Source of the DNA: an uncultured Oribacterium sp.
GTDB lineage: Bacteria; Bacillota; Clostridia; Lachnospirales; Lachnospiraceae
Length of the DNA stretch: 64,000 bases
Assembly: GCA_934270345.1 (NCBI GenBank)
Contig: CAKQPT010000008.1
Coordinates: 1-64,000, forward strand
Direction of reading: 5' to 3'
In this document: one piece after another, positions 52,315 to 59,850 of the stretch
Layout of the letters: each line of letters begins with the position of its first letter
Numbering within the stretch: the first letter of the stretch is position 1
The notes under the pieces: model-generated
Databases searched by the model: none
Told to the model about the DNA's origin: nothing
Seen by the model: only the letters and a program-made list of their open reading frames with translations
Position numbers and translations under genes: made by a program

Positions 52315-53652
52315 ATGAGCGTTAAAGTTGAAAATCTTGAGAAGAATATGGCTAAGCTGACCGTTGAGGTGGACAATGCTGAGTTTTTAAAGGCCATCGA
52401 TGTAGCATACAAGAAGAACCGTAACAAGTTCAATCTTCCTGGTTTCCGGAAGGGCAAGGCACCGAAGGAGATGATCATGAAGATGTACGGACCACAGGTA
52501 TTCTTCGAGGATGCGCTCAATGAGATTCTTGATAAGACCTATCCGGAGGCTGCGAAGGAGTCCGGCCTCGAGATCGTTTCCAGACCGGAGATCGGCGTAG
52601 AGCAGATTGGTATGGATCAGAACGTGATCTACACAGCAACCGTTGCTGTAAAGCCGGAGGTTACCCTCGGTGAGTATAAGGGCGTTACGGTAGAGAAGGC
52701 GGAGACCACGGTAAGTGCGAAGGAAGTAAACGAGAAGCTCGCTGCAGAGCTCGAGAAGAATGCACGTGTCGTTGAGGTTGAGCGTGAGATCAAGAAGGAT
52801 GATATCGCAACCATCGATTTCGTGGGCTCCGTAGACGGCGTTGAGTTCGAAGGTGGTAAGGGCGAGGATTACCCGCTGACCATCGGTTCCAGCACCTTCA
52901 TCCCGGGCTTCGAGGATCAGCTGATCGGCCACAAGGCTGGTGAGACCGTCGATGTAAAGGTTACCTTCCCGGAGAACTACGGCGCAAAGGATCTCGCAGG
53001 TAAGGAAGCACTTTTCGTAACTACCATCAAGGTTGTCAAGGAGAAGCAGGTTCCGGCTGCTGATGATGAGTTCGCATCCGAGGTTTCCGAGTTCGATACT
53101 CTCGACGAGTATAAGAAGGATCTGAAGAAGACCCTGAAGGAGGAGAAGGAGAAGGCTGCAACCACGACCAATGAGAGAAATGTCATCGCGAAGGTTGTTG
53201 AGAACGCTTCCGTAGAGATTCCGGCACCGATGCTTGAGGCTCAGCTGGACAACATGCTCTATGATTACCAGACCAGACTTGCTCAGCAGGGCATCCCGAT
53301 GGATCAGTATCTCCAGATCACCGGCCAGACCGTAGAGCAGATCAAGGAGCAGATGAAGGAGAGCGCTGAGAAGAATCTCAAGACTTCCCTCGTTATCGAA
53401 GCGATCATGGAGAAGGAGAACATCACCGTCGCTGATGAGCGCGTAGATGAGGAGTTCAAGAAGATCGCAGAGCAGTACAAGATGGAGTATGATGATCTCA
53501 AGAAGACGGTTTCCGAGGAGCAGAAGGAGAGCATGAAGAGAGAGATCGCTTTCCAGGAGACCATCGATATGCTCGTAGCTGAGGCGAACCTTGTAAAGGC
53601 AGAGAAGAAGTCCAAGAAGGCTGCTGAGGACGAGGAGAAGACAGAGGAGTAA
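52315..53652 (+). CDS. tig: Trigger factor (ribosome-associated chaperone and PPIase)
   Basis: 445 aa. N-terminal ribosome-binding domain with the signature FNLPGFRKGKAPKEMI, FKBP-type PPIase domain (about 160-245, IATIDFVGSVDGVEFEGG and FIPGFEDQLIGHKAGE), and an alpha-helical C-terminal chaperone domain ending in a Lys/Glu-rich tail. ATG 52315 follows CGGAGGT; the longer frame from 52243 has no ribosome site. Transcribed from its own promoter with a terminator before clpP. Confidence 0.97.
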   Translation: MSVKVENLEKNMAKLTVEVDNAEFLKAIDVAYKKNRNKFNLPGFRKGKAPKEMIMKMYGPQVFFEDALNEILDKTYPEAAKESGLEIVSRPEIGVEQIGMDQNVIYTATVAVKPEVTLGEYKGVTVEKAETTVSAKEVNEKLAAELEKNARVVEVEREIKKDDIATIDFVGSVDGVEFEGGKGEDYPLTIGSSTFIPGFEDQLIGHKAGETVDVKVTFPENYGAKDLAGKEALFVTTIKVVKEKQVPAADDEFASEVSEFDTLDEYKKDLKKTLKEEKEKAATTTNERNVIAKVVENASVEIPAPMLEAQLDNMLYDYQTRLAQQGIPMDQYLQITGQTVEQIKEQMKESAEKNLKTSLVIEAIMEKENITVADERVDEEFKKIAEQYKMEYDDLKKTVSEEQKESMKREIAFQETIDMLVAEANLVKAEKKSKKAAEDEEKTEE

Positions 53653-53689
53653 TTCCTGTATCGCTTCATCGAAGATTTAAAGATTTTTA

Positions 53690-53719
53690 GCGGTGCAGGT
53701 AACTGCACCGCCTTTTTTT
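53690..53719 (+). terminator. tig intrinsic terminator
   Basis: 8-bp stem GCGGTGCA/TGCACCGC around GGTAAC with a following T-run. No promoter is visible before clpP, so some readthrough is likely. Confidence 0.9.
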
Positions 53720-53742
53720 AAGATTCATAGGGAGGTTTCATT

Positions 53743-54366
53743 ATGAATTTAACACCTAGAGATATTACAACGATTCCGTATGTCATTCAGTCGACATCCA
53801 GAGGAGAGCGTTCCTACGACATCTTCTCCCGTCTGCTGAACGAGCGTATCATCTTCCTCGGGGACGAGGTAAACCATGATACCGCTTCCCTCGTCGTGGC
53901 ACAGCTTCTGTACCTCGAGTCCGAGGATCCGGATAAGGACATCAGCCTGTACATCAACAGCCCGGGTGGTGTCATCACGGACGGTATGGCGATCTACGAT
54001 ACCATGCGTTATATCAAGTGTGATGTATCCACCATCTGCGTCGGCATGGCCGCTTCGATGGGGGCCTTCCTTCTGGCCGGCGGTACGAAGGGCAAGCGTA
54101 TGATCCTTCCGAACGCTGAGGTCATGATTCACCAGCCATCCGGCGGTGCACAGGGCCAGGCAACGGAGATCCAGATCACGGCAGAGTGGATTCTTCGTAC
54201 GAAGAAGCACATGGCAGAGATTCTTGCAGCCAACTGCGGACAGCCAGTGGAGAAGGTGATGGAGGATACCGAGCGTGATCACTGGATGACCGCTCAGCAG
54301 GCGCTGGAGTACGGCATCGTCGATCATATCTTCGAATCACGCGAAGCAGCTGAGGTACGGAACTGA
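53743..54366 (+). CDS. clpP: ATP-dependent Clp protease proteolytic subunit
   Basis: 207 aa. Serine protease that forms tetradecamers docked to ClpX. Ser in [11 protein letters not shown], His in [16 protein letters not shown], and Asp in ERDHWM form the triad; [18 protein letters not shown] is also conserved. TAGGAGG precedes the ATG. The clpX gene follows after 49 bp. Confidence 0.98.
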   Translation: MNLTPRDITTIPYVIQSTSRGERSYDIFSRLLNERIIFLGDEVNHDTASLVVAQLLYLESEDPDKDISLYINSPGGVITDGMAIYDTMRYIKCDVSTICVGMAASMGAFLLAGGTKGKRMILPNAEVMIHQPSGGAQGQATEIQITAEWILRTKKHMAEILAANCGQPVEKVMEDTERDHWMTAQQALEYGIVDHIFESREAAEVRN

Positions 54367-54415
54367 GTACCGGTACCAGCATTACCAGACTAACCAGAAC
54401 GAGAGGACTGAATTC

Positions 54416-55690
54416 ATGCAAATGAAACCAGACGATAAAATCCGCTGCTCTTTCTGCGGTAAATCAGCGAAGCAGGTCCATAAGCTTATCGCCGGTTTAA
54501 ATAATAATTATATCTGTGACGAGTGTGTCGAGCTCTGCGAGGAGATCCTGAACGAGCAGGACGGCGATTTCAGAGAGGACAGCGACAACTCGGACATCCA
54601 TCTTCTGAAGCCGAAGGAGATCCATGATTTCCTCGATGAGTATGTGATCGGACAGGATGAGGCGAAGAAGGTACTGTCTGTCGCGGTTTATAATCACTAC
54701 AAGCGCATCACCTCGAAAATCAAGGATATCGATGTGCAGAAGTCGAACATCCTGATGATCGGACCGACCGGTACCGGCAAGACCTACCTGGCACAGACCC
54801 TGGCCCGCATCCTCGGTGTTCCGTTCGCCATCGCCGATGCGACCGCACTCACCGAAGCCGGCTATGTCGGCGAGGATGTCGAGAACATCCTCCTGAAGCT
54901 GATTCAGGCAGCAGACTATGATATCAAGCGTGCAGAGATCGGTATCATCTATATCGATGAGATCGATAAGATCACGAAGAAGTCGGAGAATGTCTCCATC
55001 ACCCGTGATGTTTCCGGTGAGGGCGTTCAGCAGGCACTGCTGAAGATCCTCGAGGGAACCGTCGCTTCGGTACCACCTCAGGGTGGACGAAAGCACCCGC
55101 AGCAGGAGCTTATCCAGATCGATACGACGAACATCCTGTTCATCTGCGGTGGTGCATTTGACGGACTCGAGCACATCATCGAGAAGCGTGTCGCTTCCGG
55201 ATCGATGGGCTTCGGTGCGGACATCGTCGAGAAGAATCGTGACAACTACGATGACATCCTTCGCCAGGTACAGCCGGAGGACCTCGTTCGCTTCGGTCTC
55301 ATCCCGGAGTTTATCGGACGAGTACCGGTCGACGTCACCCTGCAGTCCCATGATGCGACGACCCTGAAGCGCATTCTGACGACCCCGAAGAACGCACTCG
55401 TGAAGCAGTATCAGAAGCTGTTTGAGATCGACGGCGTCGAGCTCCGATTCACGGATGAGGCGGTCACTGCCATCGCCGAGAAGGCAGCGGAGCGCAAGAC
55501 CGGTGCCAGAGGACTCCGCTCCATCATGGAAGACATGATGATGGACATCATGTATGAGATTCCGTCTGAGCCGGACATCCAGAGCGTGGAGATCACGGAG
55601 GATGTGGTGAAGGGAAGCGGGGAACCGATCATCATCCGTAAAGAAAAGAAAACAGCCCGGCATGCAGATGCCACCGACACGGCTGTATGA
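54416..55690 (+). CDS. clpX: ATP-dependent Clp protease ATP-binding subunit ClpX
   Basis: 424 aa. N-terminal zinc finger CSFCGKS...CDECVELC, Walker [13 protein letters not shown], Walker [11 protein letters not shown], the ClpP-docking IGF-type loop region, and sensor 2 [12 protein letters not shown]. It unfolds substrates for ClpP. GAGAGGA lies 8 nt before ATG 54416; ATG 54422 is an alternative. In many Clostridia lon sits between clpX and ysxC; here it does not. Confidence 0.97.
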   Translation: MQMKPDDKIRCSFCGKSAKQVHKLIAGLNNNYICDECVELCEEILNEQDGDFREDSDNSDIHLLKPKEIHDFLDEYVIGQDEAKKVLSVAVYNHYKRITSKIKDIDVQKSNILMIGPTGTGKTYLAQTLARILGVPFAIADATALTEAGYVGEDVENILLKLIQAADYDIKRAEIGIIYIDEIDKITKKSENVSITRDVSGEGVQQALLKILEGTVASVPPQGGRKHPQQELIQIDTTNILFICGGAFDGLEHIIEKRVASGSMGFGADIVEKNRDNYDDILRQVQPEDLVRFGLIPEFIGRVPVDVTLQSHDATTLKRILTTPKNALVKQYQKLFEIDGVELRFTDEAVTAIAEKAAERKTGARGLRSIMEDMMMDIMYEIPSEPDIQSVEITEDVVKGSGEPIIIRKEKKTARHADATDTAV

Positions 55691-55697
55691 GTCTGAG

Positions 55698-55730
55698 AAA
55701 ACCCGATCGGTCACGTGCCGACCGGGTTTC
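55698..55730 (+). terminator. Hairpin after clpX
   Basis: AAACCCG-TCGG/CCGA-CCGGGTTT stem with one bulged A and a short T-run. Probable terminator. Confidence 0.7.
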
Positions 55731-55788
55731 CTGAACCTGAACCATTGATATCGTCACATACACATCGTCACTAAGAAAAGGAGATTCC

Positions 55789-56403
55789 ATGAAGATCACT
55801 TCTGTAGATCTGGAGAGAGTGCTGGGCGTAAAATCCGAGCTTCCGAAGACCGGAAAACCTGAATTTGTCATGGCGGGACGATCCAACGTCGGAAAGTCCT
55901 CCTTTATCAATGCCTTCGTCAATCGAAAGAACTTCGCCCGTACGAGCTCGACTCCGGGTAAGACACGTACGATCAACTTCTATAATATCAATGATCGATT
56001 CTACCTCGTCGATCTTCCGGGGTACGGCTATGCGTCCACCGGTGCGGTCGAGCAGGAGAAGTGGGGACGTATGATCAACCGCTATCTCGAGACCTCGGAT
56101 GACATCGAAGAGGTGATCCTTTTCGTGGATATCCGTCACGATCCGTCGAAGCTCGACATCCAGATGTTCGACTACGTGACCCAGGTCACCGGCTTCGAGC
56201 CGATCGTTATCCTGACGAAGATGGATAAGATCAACCGCTCACAGATTAAGAAACAGACCGCCGCGATCCGCAAGGCCCTGCATGCGACGGAAAACTGCAC
56301 GATGATCCCGTTCTCCTCCCAGTCAAAGCAGGGACTCGAGAACATCTATGCAATCATCGACGAGATCATGGATGCACCGGAAACCCCGGAAGGGGACAAC
56401 TGA
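55789..56403 (+). CDS. ysxC: Ribosome-biogenesis GTPase YsxC/EngB
   Basis: 204 aa. Assists 50S subunit assembly. P-loop GRSNVGKSSFIN, TPGKTRTINFY (G2), DLPGYGYA (G3), LTKMDKI (G4) and SSQSKQG (G5). AAAAGGAG precedes ATG. The last 24 bases of the gene form one arm of a palindromic element that extends past the stop codon. Confidence 0.96.
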   Translation: MKITSVDLERVLGVKSELPKTGKPEFVMAGRSNVGKSSFINAFVNRKNFARTSSTPGKTRTINFYNINDRFYLVDLPGYGYASTGAVEQEKWGRMINRYLETSDDIEEVILFVDIRHDPSKLDIQMFDYVTQVTGFEPIVILTKMDKINRSQIKKQTAAIRKALHATENCTMIPFSSQSKQGLENIYAIIDEIMDAPETPEGDN

Positions 56404-56507
56404 GGCACAGTACTCCGAGACCGGTAAAATCTAAGCCGCTAAGGGTCCTCAACTTGATTTTACACGGTCTCTACGTATGGCTTCAGTTGCCGTCCTCCGG
56501 GGTTTCC
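56379..56507 (+). repeat. Family-1 palindromic element, copy E (internally deleted, overlaps ysxC 3' end)
   Basis: 129 nt. Outer arm GGAAACCCCGG-AAGGGGACAACTG (the last codons of ysxC) pairs with CAGTTGCCGTCC-TCCGGGGTTTCC. It keeps GGCACAGTACTCCGAGACCGGTAAAATCTAAG on the 5' side and CTTGATTTTACACGGTCTCTACGTATGGC on the 3' side. The central about 110 nt, including the apical hairpin of the full copies, is missing. Confidence 0.8.
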
Positions 56508-56563
56508 TGGGCTGAACAGAAAACCGATGTTAAAACAGAAATCGCTAAATTCTGAAAACGGAC

Positions 56564-56592
56564 TTGACATCAGTGCAGACTGGTGCTAATCT
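56564..56592 (+). promoter_or_regulatory. infC-rpmI-rplT promoter
   Basis: TTGACA (56564-56569), 17-bp spacer, TAATCT (56587-56592). Confidence 0.88.
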
Positions 56593-56598
56593 ATGAAG

Positions 56599-56725
56599 GT
56601 CGTAAAGACAAAGGAAAGTAGGTATCCACCTCACCTTGGCAGTTGCAACTGACCCGGGTTCATATTTGATTATTACTTCGTGTATTTTCATTATGGTGGA
56701 TTGGCTTACAATCCGCCATTTTTTT
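56599..56725 (+). promoter_or_regulatory. infC operon leader (L20/IF3-type attenuator)
   Basis: The transcript start is near 56599. GTAGGTATCCACC and the palindrome CAGTTGCAACTG precede a terminator at 56693-56725 (stem TGGTGGATTG/CAATCCGCCA, then T7). ATCCACC at 56624-56630 is exactly complementary to GGTGGAT at 56695-56701 in the terminator's 5' arm, so an antiterminator can form. This fits autoregulation of infC operons by L20 or IF3 in Firmicutes; the exact leader class is inferred. Confidence 0.75.
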
Positions 56726-56756
56726 GCATTCGACCAGTGTATGTGGAGAGGAGTTT

Positions 56757-57278
56757 ATGGCTATTAAGAAAAACGCAAGCATCGAAATAAACGAGCAGAT
56801 CCGTGACAGAGAGGTAAGAGTCATTGGTGCAGAGGGCGAGCAGCTCGGTATCATGTCTTCCAAGGACGCTTATATGATGGCAAAGGAGAAGGACCTGGAT
56901 CTTATCAAGATCGCTCCGACTGCAACGCCGCCTGTTGTAAAGATCGCCGACTTCGGTAAGTATCGTTACGAGATGATGCGTAAGGAAAAGGAAGCCAAGC
57001 GTAATCAGCGCGTGACTGAGCTGAAGGAGATCCGTATGACACCGAACATCGATCAGAACGATCTCAACACGAAGTTATCCGCTGCACGTAAGTTCCTCGA
57101 GAAGGGCAATAAGGTCAAGGTCGCTCTTCGATTCAGAGGCCGTGAGATGTCTCGTATGAATCAGTCCAAGTACATCCTTGACGAGTTCGCCGAGCAGCTG
57201 AAGGACATCGCAGTCCTCGATAAGCCGGCGAAGGTAGAAGGCAGAAACATGGCGATTGTAATAAGCCCGAAAAAGTAA
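56757..57278 (+). CDS. infC: Translation initiation factor IF-3
   Basis: 173 aa. It keeps 30S subunits free and proofreads start codons. N-domain [25 protein letters not shown], linker, and C-domain [45 protein letters not shown] 56757 follows GGAGAGGAG. The longer frame would start at a TTG inside the attenuator T-run and is rejected. Confidence 0.97.
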   Translation: MAIKKNASIEINEQIRDREVRVIGAEGEQLGIMSSKDAYMMAKEKDLDLIKIAPTATPPVVKIADFGKYRYEMMRKEKEAKRNQRVTELKEIRMTPNIDQNDLNTKLSAARKFLEKGNKVKVALRFRGREMSRMNQSKYILDEFAEQLKDIAVLDKPAKVEGRNMAIVISPKK

Positions 57279-57295
57279 AATCACAGGAGGCTGTT

Positions 57296-57499
57296 ATGGC
57301 AAAGTTAAAGCTGAAGACAAAGAGAGCTGCTGCTAAGCGCTTTAAAGTTACTGGCACAGGAAAGCTTGTAAGAAACAAGGCTTACAAGTCACACATTCTC
57401 ACCAAGAAGACAACGAAGCGTAAGAGAGGCCTGCGCAAGGATACTGTTCTTGATCAGACCAACGTTAAGACGATGAAGAAGATTCTTCCATACCTTTGA
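57296..57499 (+). CDS. rpmI: Ribosomal protein L35
   Basis: 67 aa, very basic, with [29 protein letters not shown]. It is a large-subunit protein. CAGGAGG precedes ATG. It lies 17 bp after infC and 28 bp before rplT in the standard three-gene operon. Confidence 0.98.
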   Translation: MAKLKLKTKRAAAKRFKVTGTGKLVRNKAYKSHILTKKTTKRKRGLRKDTVLDQTNVKTMKKILPYL

Positions 57500-57527
57500 T
57501 TTGTAGACTTTAGAGGAGGAAATTAAA

Positions 57528-57884
57528 ATGAGAATTAAGGGCGGATTAAACGCTAAGAAGAAGCATAATAGAGTACTCAAGCTTGCTAAAGGCTACAGAG
57601 GATCTCGCTCAAAGCACTATAGAGTAGCGAAGCAGAGCGTAATGAGAGCTCTTACGGAGTCCTACAGAGGCCGTAAGGAGAGAAAGAGACAGTTCAGACA
57701 GCTCTGGATCGCTCGTATCAACGCAGCTGCAAGACTGAATGGTCTTTCCTACAGCAAGTTCATGTTCGGCCTCAAGAATGCCGGCATCGATATGAACCGT
57801 AAGATGCTTTCCGAGATCGCAATCGCTGATCCGGAGGGATTTGCAAAGCTCGCTGAGACTGCAAAGGCTAACCTCAACAAGTAA
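57528..57884 (+). CDS. rplT: Ribosomal protein L20
   Basis: 118 aa. It binds 23S rRNA early in 50S assembly and in Firmicutes represses its own operon through the leader. [20 protein letters not shown] and [18 protein letters not shown] are diagnostic. AGAGGAGG precedes ATG. Terminator at 57891-57920. Confidence 0.98.
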   Translation: MRIKGGLNAKKKHNRVLKLAKGYRGSRSKHYRVAKQSVMRALTESYRGRKERKRQFRQLWIARINAAARLNGLSYSKFMFGLKNAGIDMNRKMLSEIAIADPEGFAKLAETAKANLNK

Positions 57885-57890
57885 TCTTCA

Positions 57891-57920
57891 ACCGACAGGA
57901 TTCGTCCTGTCGGTTTTTTA
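57891..57920 (+). terminator. rplT intrinsic terminator
   Basis: 10-bp stem AACCGACAGG/CCTGTCGGTT with a T-run. Confidence 0.95.
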
Positions 57921-57959
57921 ATGTGCATGGCTATTCTGACGAGCGAACGTGAAGTGGCC

Positions 57960-57992
57960 AGCGGTGGACTCTGTGACCGATCACGCATTTCG
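57960..57992 (-). repeat. Fragment of palindromic family 2
   Basis: 33 nt that match, with one substitution and an 11-nt gap, the reverse complement of the right arm of the family-2 palindrome (58717-58760). It lies 11 bp before family-1 copy D. Confidence 0.65.
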
Positions 57993-58003
57993 ACGGCGAT
58001 TTA

Positions 58004-58235
58004 GCCAGTGCCCGGAGGGCCGTCAACAGAAGCACAGTACTCCGAGGCCGGTAAACTCTAAGCCGGGGACCCTAAGCGGCACTAGGCCCTCTGCAATCGC
58101 CGAGTTTTCTTTATGAAAACTCAGCGTTGCAGAGGGTTCCAATGAGAGATAGCACCAAGTGCCGCTAAGGGGACCCGGCTTGATTTTACACGTCCTCTAC
58201 GTATGGCTTCTGTTACCGGTCCTCCGGGCACTGGC
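58004..58235 (+). repeat. Family-1 palindromic element, copy D (candidate structured RNA)
   Basis: 232 nt. Outer arms GCCAGTGCCCGGAGG and CCTCCGGGCACTGGC are perfect complements. ACAGAAGC/GCTTCTGT flanks the conserved internal loop (CAGTACTCCGAG opposite CTACGTATG). The helix AAGCCGGG-(GACCCTAA)-GCGGCAC pairs with GTGCCGC-(TAAGGGGA)-CCCGGCTT. CCCTCTGCAA/TTGCAGAGGG encloses the apical GAGTTTTC-TTTAT-GAAAACTC hairpin. The 3' bulge reads AATGAGAGATAGCACCAA. It lies between the rplT terminator and the convergent tRNA-Leu and is the best-preserved + strand copy. Confidence 0.88.
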
Positions 58236-58296
58236 CGAGTTGCACTTCCTGATTGCATCCTGATGAAGAGATACGAATATTAACTCTGGAAATGCA

Positions 58297-58330
58297 CAAA
58301 AAAAGAACCGATTCTGATGAATCGATTCTT
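58297..58330 (-). terminator. tRNA-Leu intrinsic terminator
   Basis: On the - strand: stem AAGAATCGATTC/GAATCGGTTCTT (one G-T) around ATCA followed by a T-run. Confidence 0.9.
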
Positions 58331-58333
58331 CAA

Positions 58334-58416
58334 TGCGGAAGAAGGGATTTGAACCCTCAAGAGTGTAACCTCACACGGACCTGAACCGTGCGCGTCTGCC
58401 GTTCCGCCACTTCCGC
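58334..58416 (-). tRNA. tRNA-Leu (anticodon CAG)
   Basis: 83-nt class II tRNA on the - strand. Acceptor GCGGAAG/CTTCCGC, anticodon stem CACGG/CCGTG around TTCAGGT (anticodon CAG, reads CUG), long variable arm TGAGGTTACACTCTT, T-loop TTCAAAT, discriminator A, no encoded CCA. Own promoter and terminator. Confidence 0.95.
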
Positions 58417-58426
58417 GAACTCGTAT

Positions 58427-58455
58427 ATAATAGCATGGTGAGTTGGGTTCGTCAA
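58427..58455 (-). promoter_or_regulatory. tRNA-Leu promoter
   Basis: On the - strand TTGACG (58455-58450), 17-bp spacer, TATTAT (58432-58427), ending 10 bp from the mature 5' end. Confidence 0.85.
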
Positions 58456-58534
58456 CAACTAATTTTAGCTTTTCTGAAATAAATATAATCGACGATTTAT
58501 GCTTTACTTCAACTGAATTTTGCGAGGGAGTGGA

Positions 58535-58756
58535 GTGCCCGGCAGTGAGGCTCCGTGAACGTAGAGCATTTCGATGTCTGTCCCAGGATTTCTGCTAGGG
58601 GCGGCCCAATGTCCTATGTGCGCCCGAATTGTCTGAGGTCTGTTTTCCATCAGGAAAACAGGCCGAGTATCGGGCGATGGCTCGACGCCCCTTGCAGAAA
58701 GCGTGGTTGACAGACCCGAAATGCGTGATCGGTCACGGAGTCCACTGCCGGGCCAC
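58535..58756. repeat. Family-2 palindromic element (about 222 bp)
   Basis: A second large imperfect palindrome. Outer arms GTGCCCGGCAGTG-CTCCGTGA pair with TCACGGAG-CACTGCCGGGCCAC. Inner arms GCATTTCGATGTCTGTC and GACAGACCCGAAATGC pair, as do CTGCTAGGGGCG and CGCCCCTTGCAG. CGCCCGA..GTCTGTTTTC-CATCAG-GAAAACAGGC..TCGGGCG forms the tip. It lies between tRNA-Leu and the small exporter gene and fills most of the 353-bp gap. A partial copy lies at 57960-57992. Confidence 0.75.
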
Positions 58757-58769
58757 CGCTTATTAAAAA

Positions 58770-59270
58770 TCAGTGGAGGAACGCGCCGAGTACGCCGTAG
58801 GAGACGATCGACATGATGACGGAGGCGAGCAGTACGCCGACGATGATGGCGAGGAAGGATTTCTTCCGCGGCATGTGCAGGAGGCCGGCGACGAGGGAAC
58901 CGGTCCATGCGCCGGTGCCCGGGAGCGGGATGCCGACGAAGAGCACGAGGCCCCAGAAATCATACTTCTGAATCGATGCCTGGTTCTTCTCGACCTTCTC
59001 GCGGAGCTTTCGCGCGATGCCCTGCGTCGGTCCGAAATGCTCACAGGCCAGCACGATCTTCTCGATGAAGAGGAGGATCAGCGGGATCGGCAGGAGATTT
59101 CCGACGATGCAGAGGATCAGTGCACGCAGATACGGCACGCCCAGCAGCGAGGATGCGAGGAGTCCGCCACGGAGCTCCAGGATCGGCATCAAGGAAATGA
59201 TGAAGACGATGGCGTCCTTCGAGAGGAGTCCCGTCAGGTGAGTGGTGACAAAGCTTACAAGTGCTTCCAT
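58770..59270 (-). CDS. Small multidrug export protein family (COG2426, PF06695)
   Basis: 166 aa with four or five hydrophobic segments. PILELRGGLLASSLLGVP near the N-terminus and the GIPLPGTGAWTGSLVA loop are the family signature. A cytoplasmic amphipathic stretch KLREKVEKNQASIQKYDFWG lies between. It is named for possible drug export, but no substrate is established and it is related to DedA-like folds. ATG 59270 has GAGGT 5 nt upstream on the - strand; a TTG at 59282 is an unlikely start. It is divergent from the 59.3-kb operon. Confidence 0.85.
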   Translation of the reverse strand: MEALVSFVTTHLTGLLSKDAIVFIISLMPILELRGGLLASSLLGVPYLRALILCIVGNLLPIPLILLFIEKIVLACEHFGPTQGIARKLREKVEKNQASIQKYDFWGLVLFVGIPLPGTGAWTGSLVAGLLHMPRKKSFLAIIVGVLLASVIMSIVSYGVLGAFLH

Positions 59271-59311
59271 TTTTGACCTCAATTTCCTAATAATCTCGTA
59301 ATTTAGTTTTC

Positions 59312-59340
59312 TTGAATGCCCCTATGGAATGTGGTAGACT
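59312..59340 (+). promoter_or_regulatory. Promoter of the operon leading to cdaA-cdaR
   Basis: TTGAAT (59312-59317), 17-bp spacer, TAGACT (59335-59340). It predicts a 5' leader of about 340 nt before the first gene. Confidence 0.75.
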
Positions 59341-59346
59341 AAACAG

Positions 59347-59688
59347 ATGATTTGAAAGTGCGCTCGCACGTTAGCCGGAAGAAATCGATGTCTCCCGCGA
59401 TGTGACCGCAGCTCTGGTCGCCTGCATTGTCCGACGCCATAAAAGGCACAATGCCGATTCTATCGACTGCGTCCCACTGTGTCAAGCGATGAACGGGTTT
59501 CAGATCACTGAGACAAAAGGAAACGAAAGCCGGGACACTATCTGACTGCTGTCGACCATCCGGAAATCCTGGGTGAGGGCACTCGATCAGACCGAGCGTG
59601 TGGTTCGGCCTCGCAGGTTCGCCATCCGGGAATCACGGGTGACGGCGTGCTGTACCACAGGTCCCCGAACAGCTGTAGAAAGAATCAT
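59347..59688 (+). promoter_or_regulatory. Long untranslated leader, possibly structured RNA
   Basis: About 340 nt with no good open frame. It holds hairpins GTGCG/CGCAC, GCATTGT..GCC/GGC..ACAATGC (about 59434-59454), ACCGAG/TTCGGC, and an imperfect direct repeat: CCATCCGGAAATCCTGGGTG (from 59557) and CCATCCGGGAATCACGGGTG (from 59622). No known riboswitch, RNase P, SRP or 6S RNA signature was recognised. Confidence 0.5.
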
Positions 59689-59850
59689 ATGATCAGTTAC
59701 GAAGAAGAAATCAAACGTTTTAAGCCGAGTCTCGATGTCGATCAGATCGAGGATGCCATCGCAAAGGTGGACCTCACGGATATGAACGACATCATGACCA
59801 GTCTCATCGAGGAGGCCATCAAGCATAAAAAGGATGAGAGTGCTAAATGA
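59689..59850 (+). CDS. Small acidic/helical protein, unrecognised
   Basis: 53 aa (MISYEEEIKRFKPSLDVDQIED...). Probably two or three helices, with many Glu, Asp and Lys and no Cys. It is first in the operon and its stop overlaps the start of the TPR protein (ATGA), which supports it being translated. The ribosome site is weak (AGAAAGAA). A 14-residue longer frame exists but has no ribosome site. The function is unknown; coupling suggests a partner of the TPR membrane protein. Confidence 0.65.
   Translation: MISYEEEIKRFKPSLDVDQIEDAIAKVDLTDMNDIMTSLIEEAIKHKKDESAK

Noticed and set aside
56724..56756. Upstream start for infC at 56724
   Set aside because: It would be a TTG inside the T-run of the attenuator; ATG 56757 has a strong ribosome site.
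59347..59688. RNase P, SRP, 6S or tmRNA gene in the long leader
   Set aside because: None of the conserved cores of these RNAs was found in the sequence.
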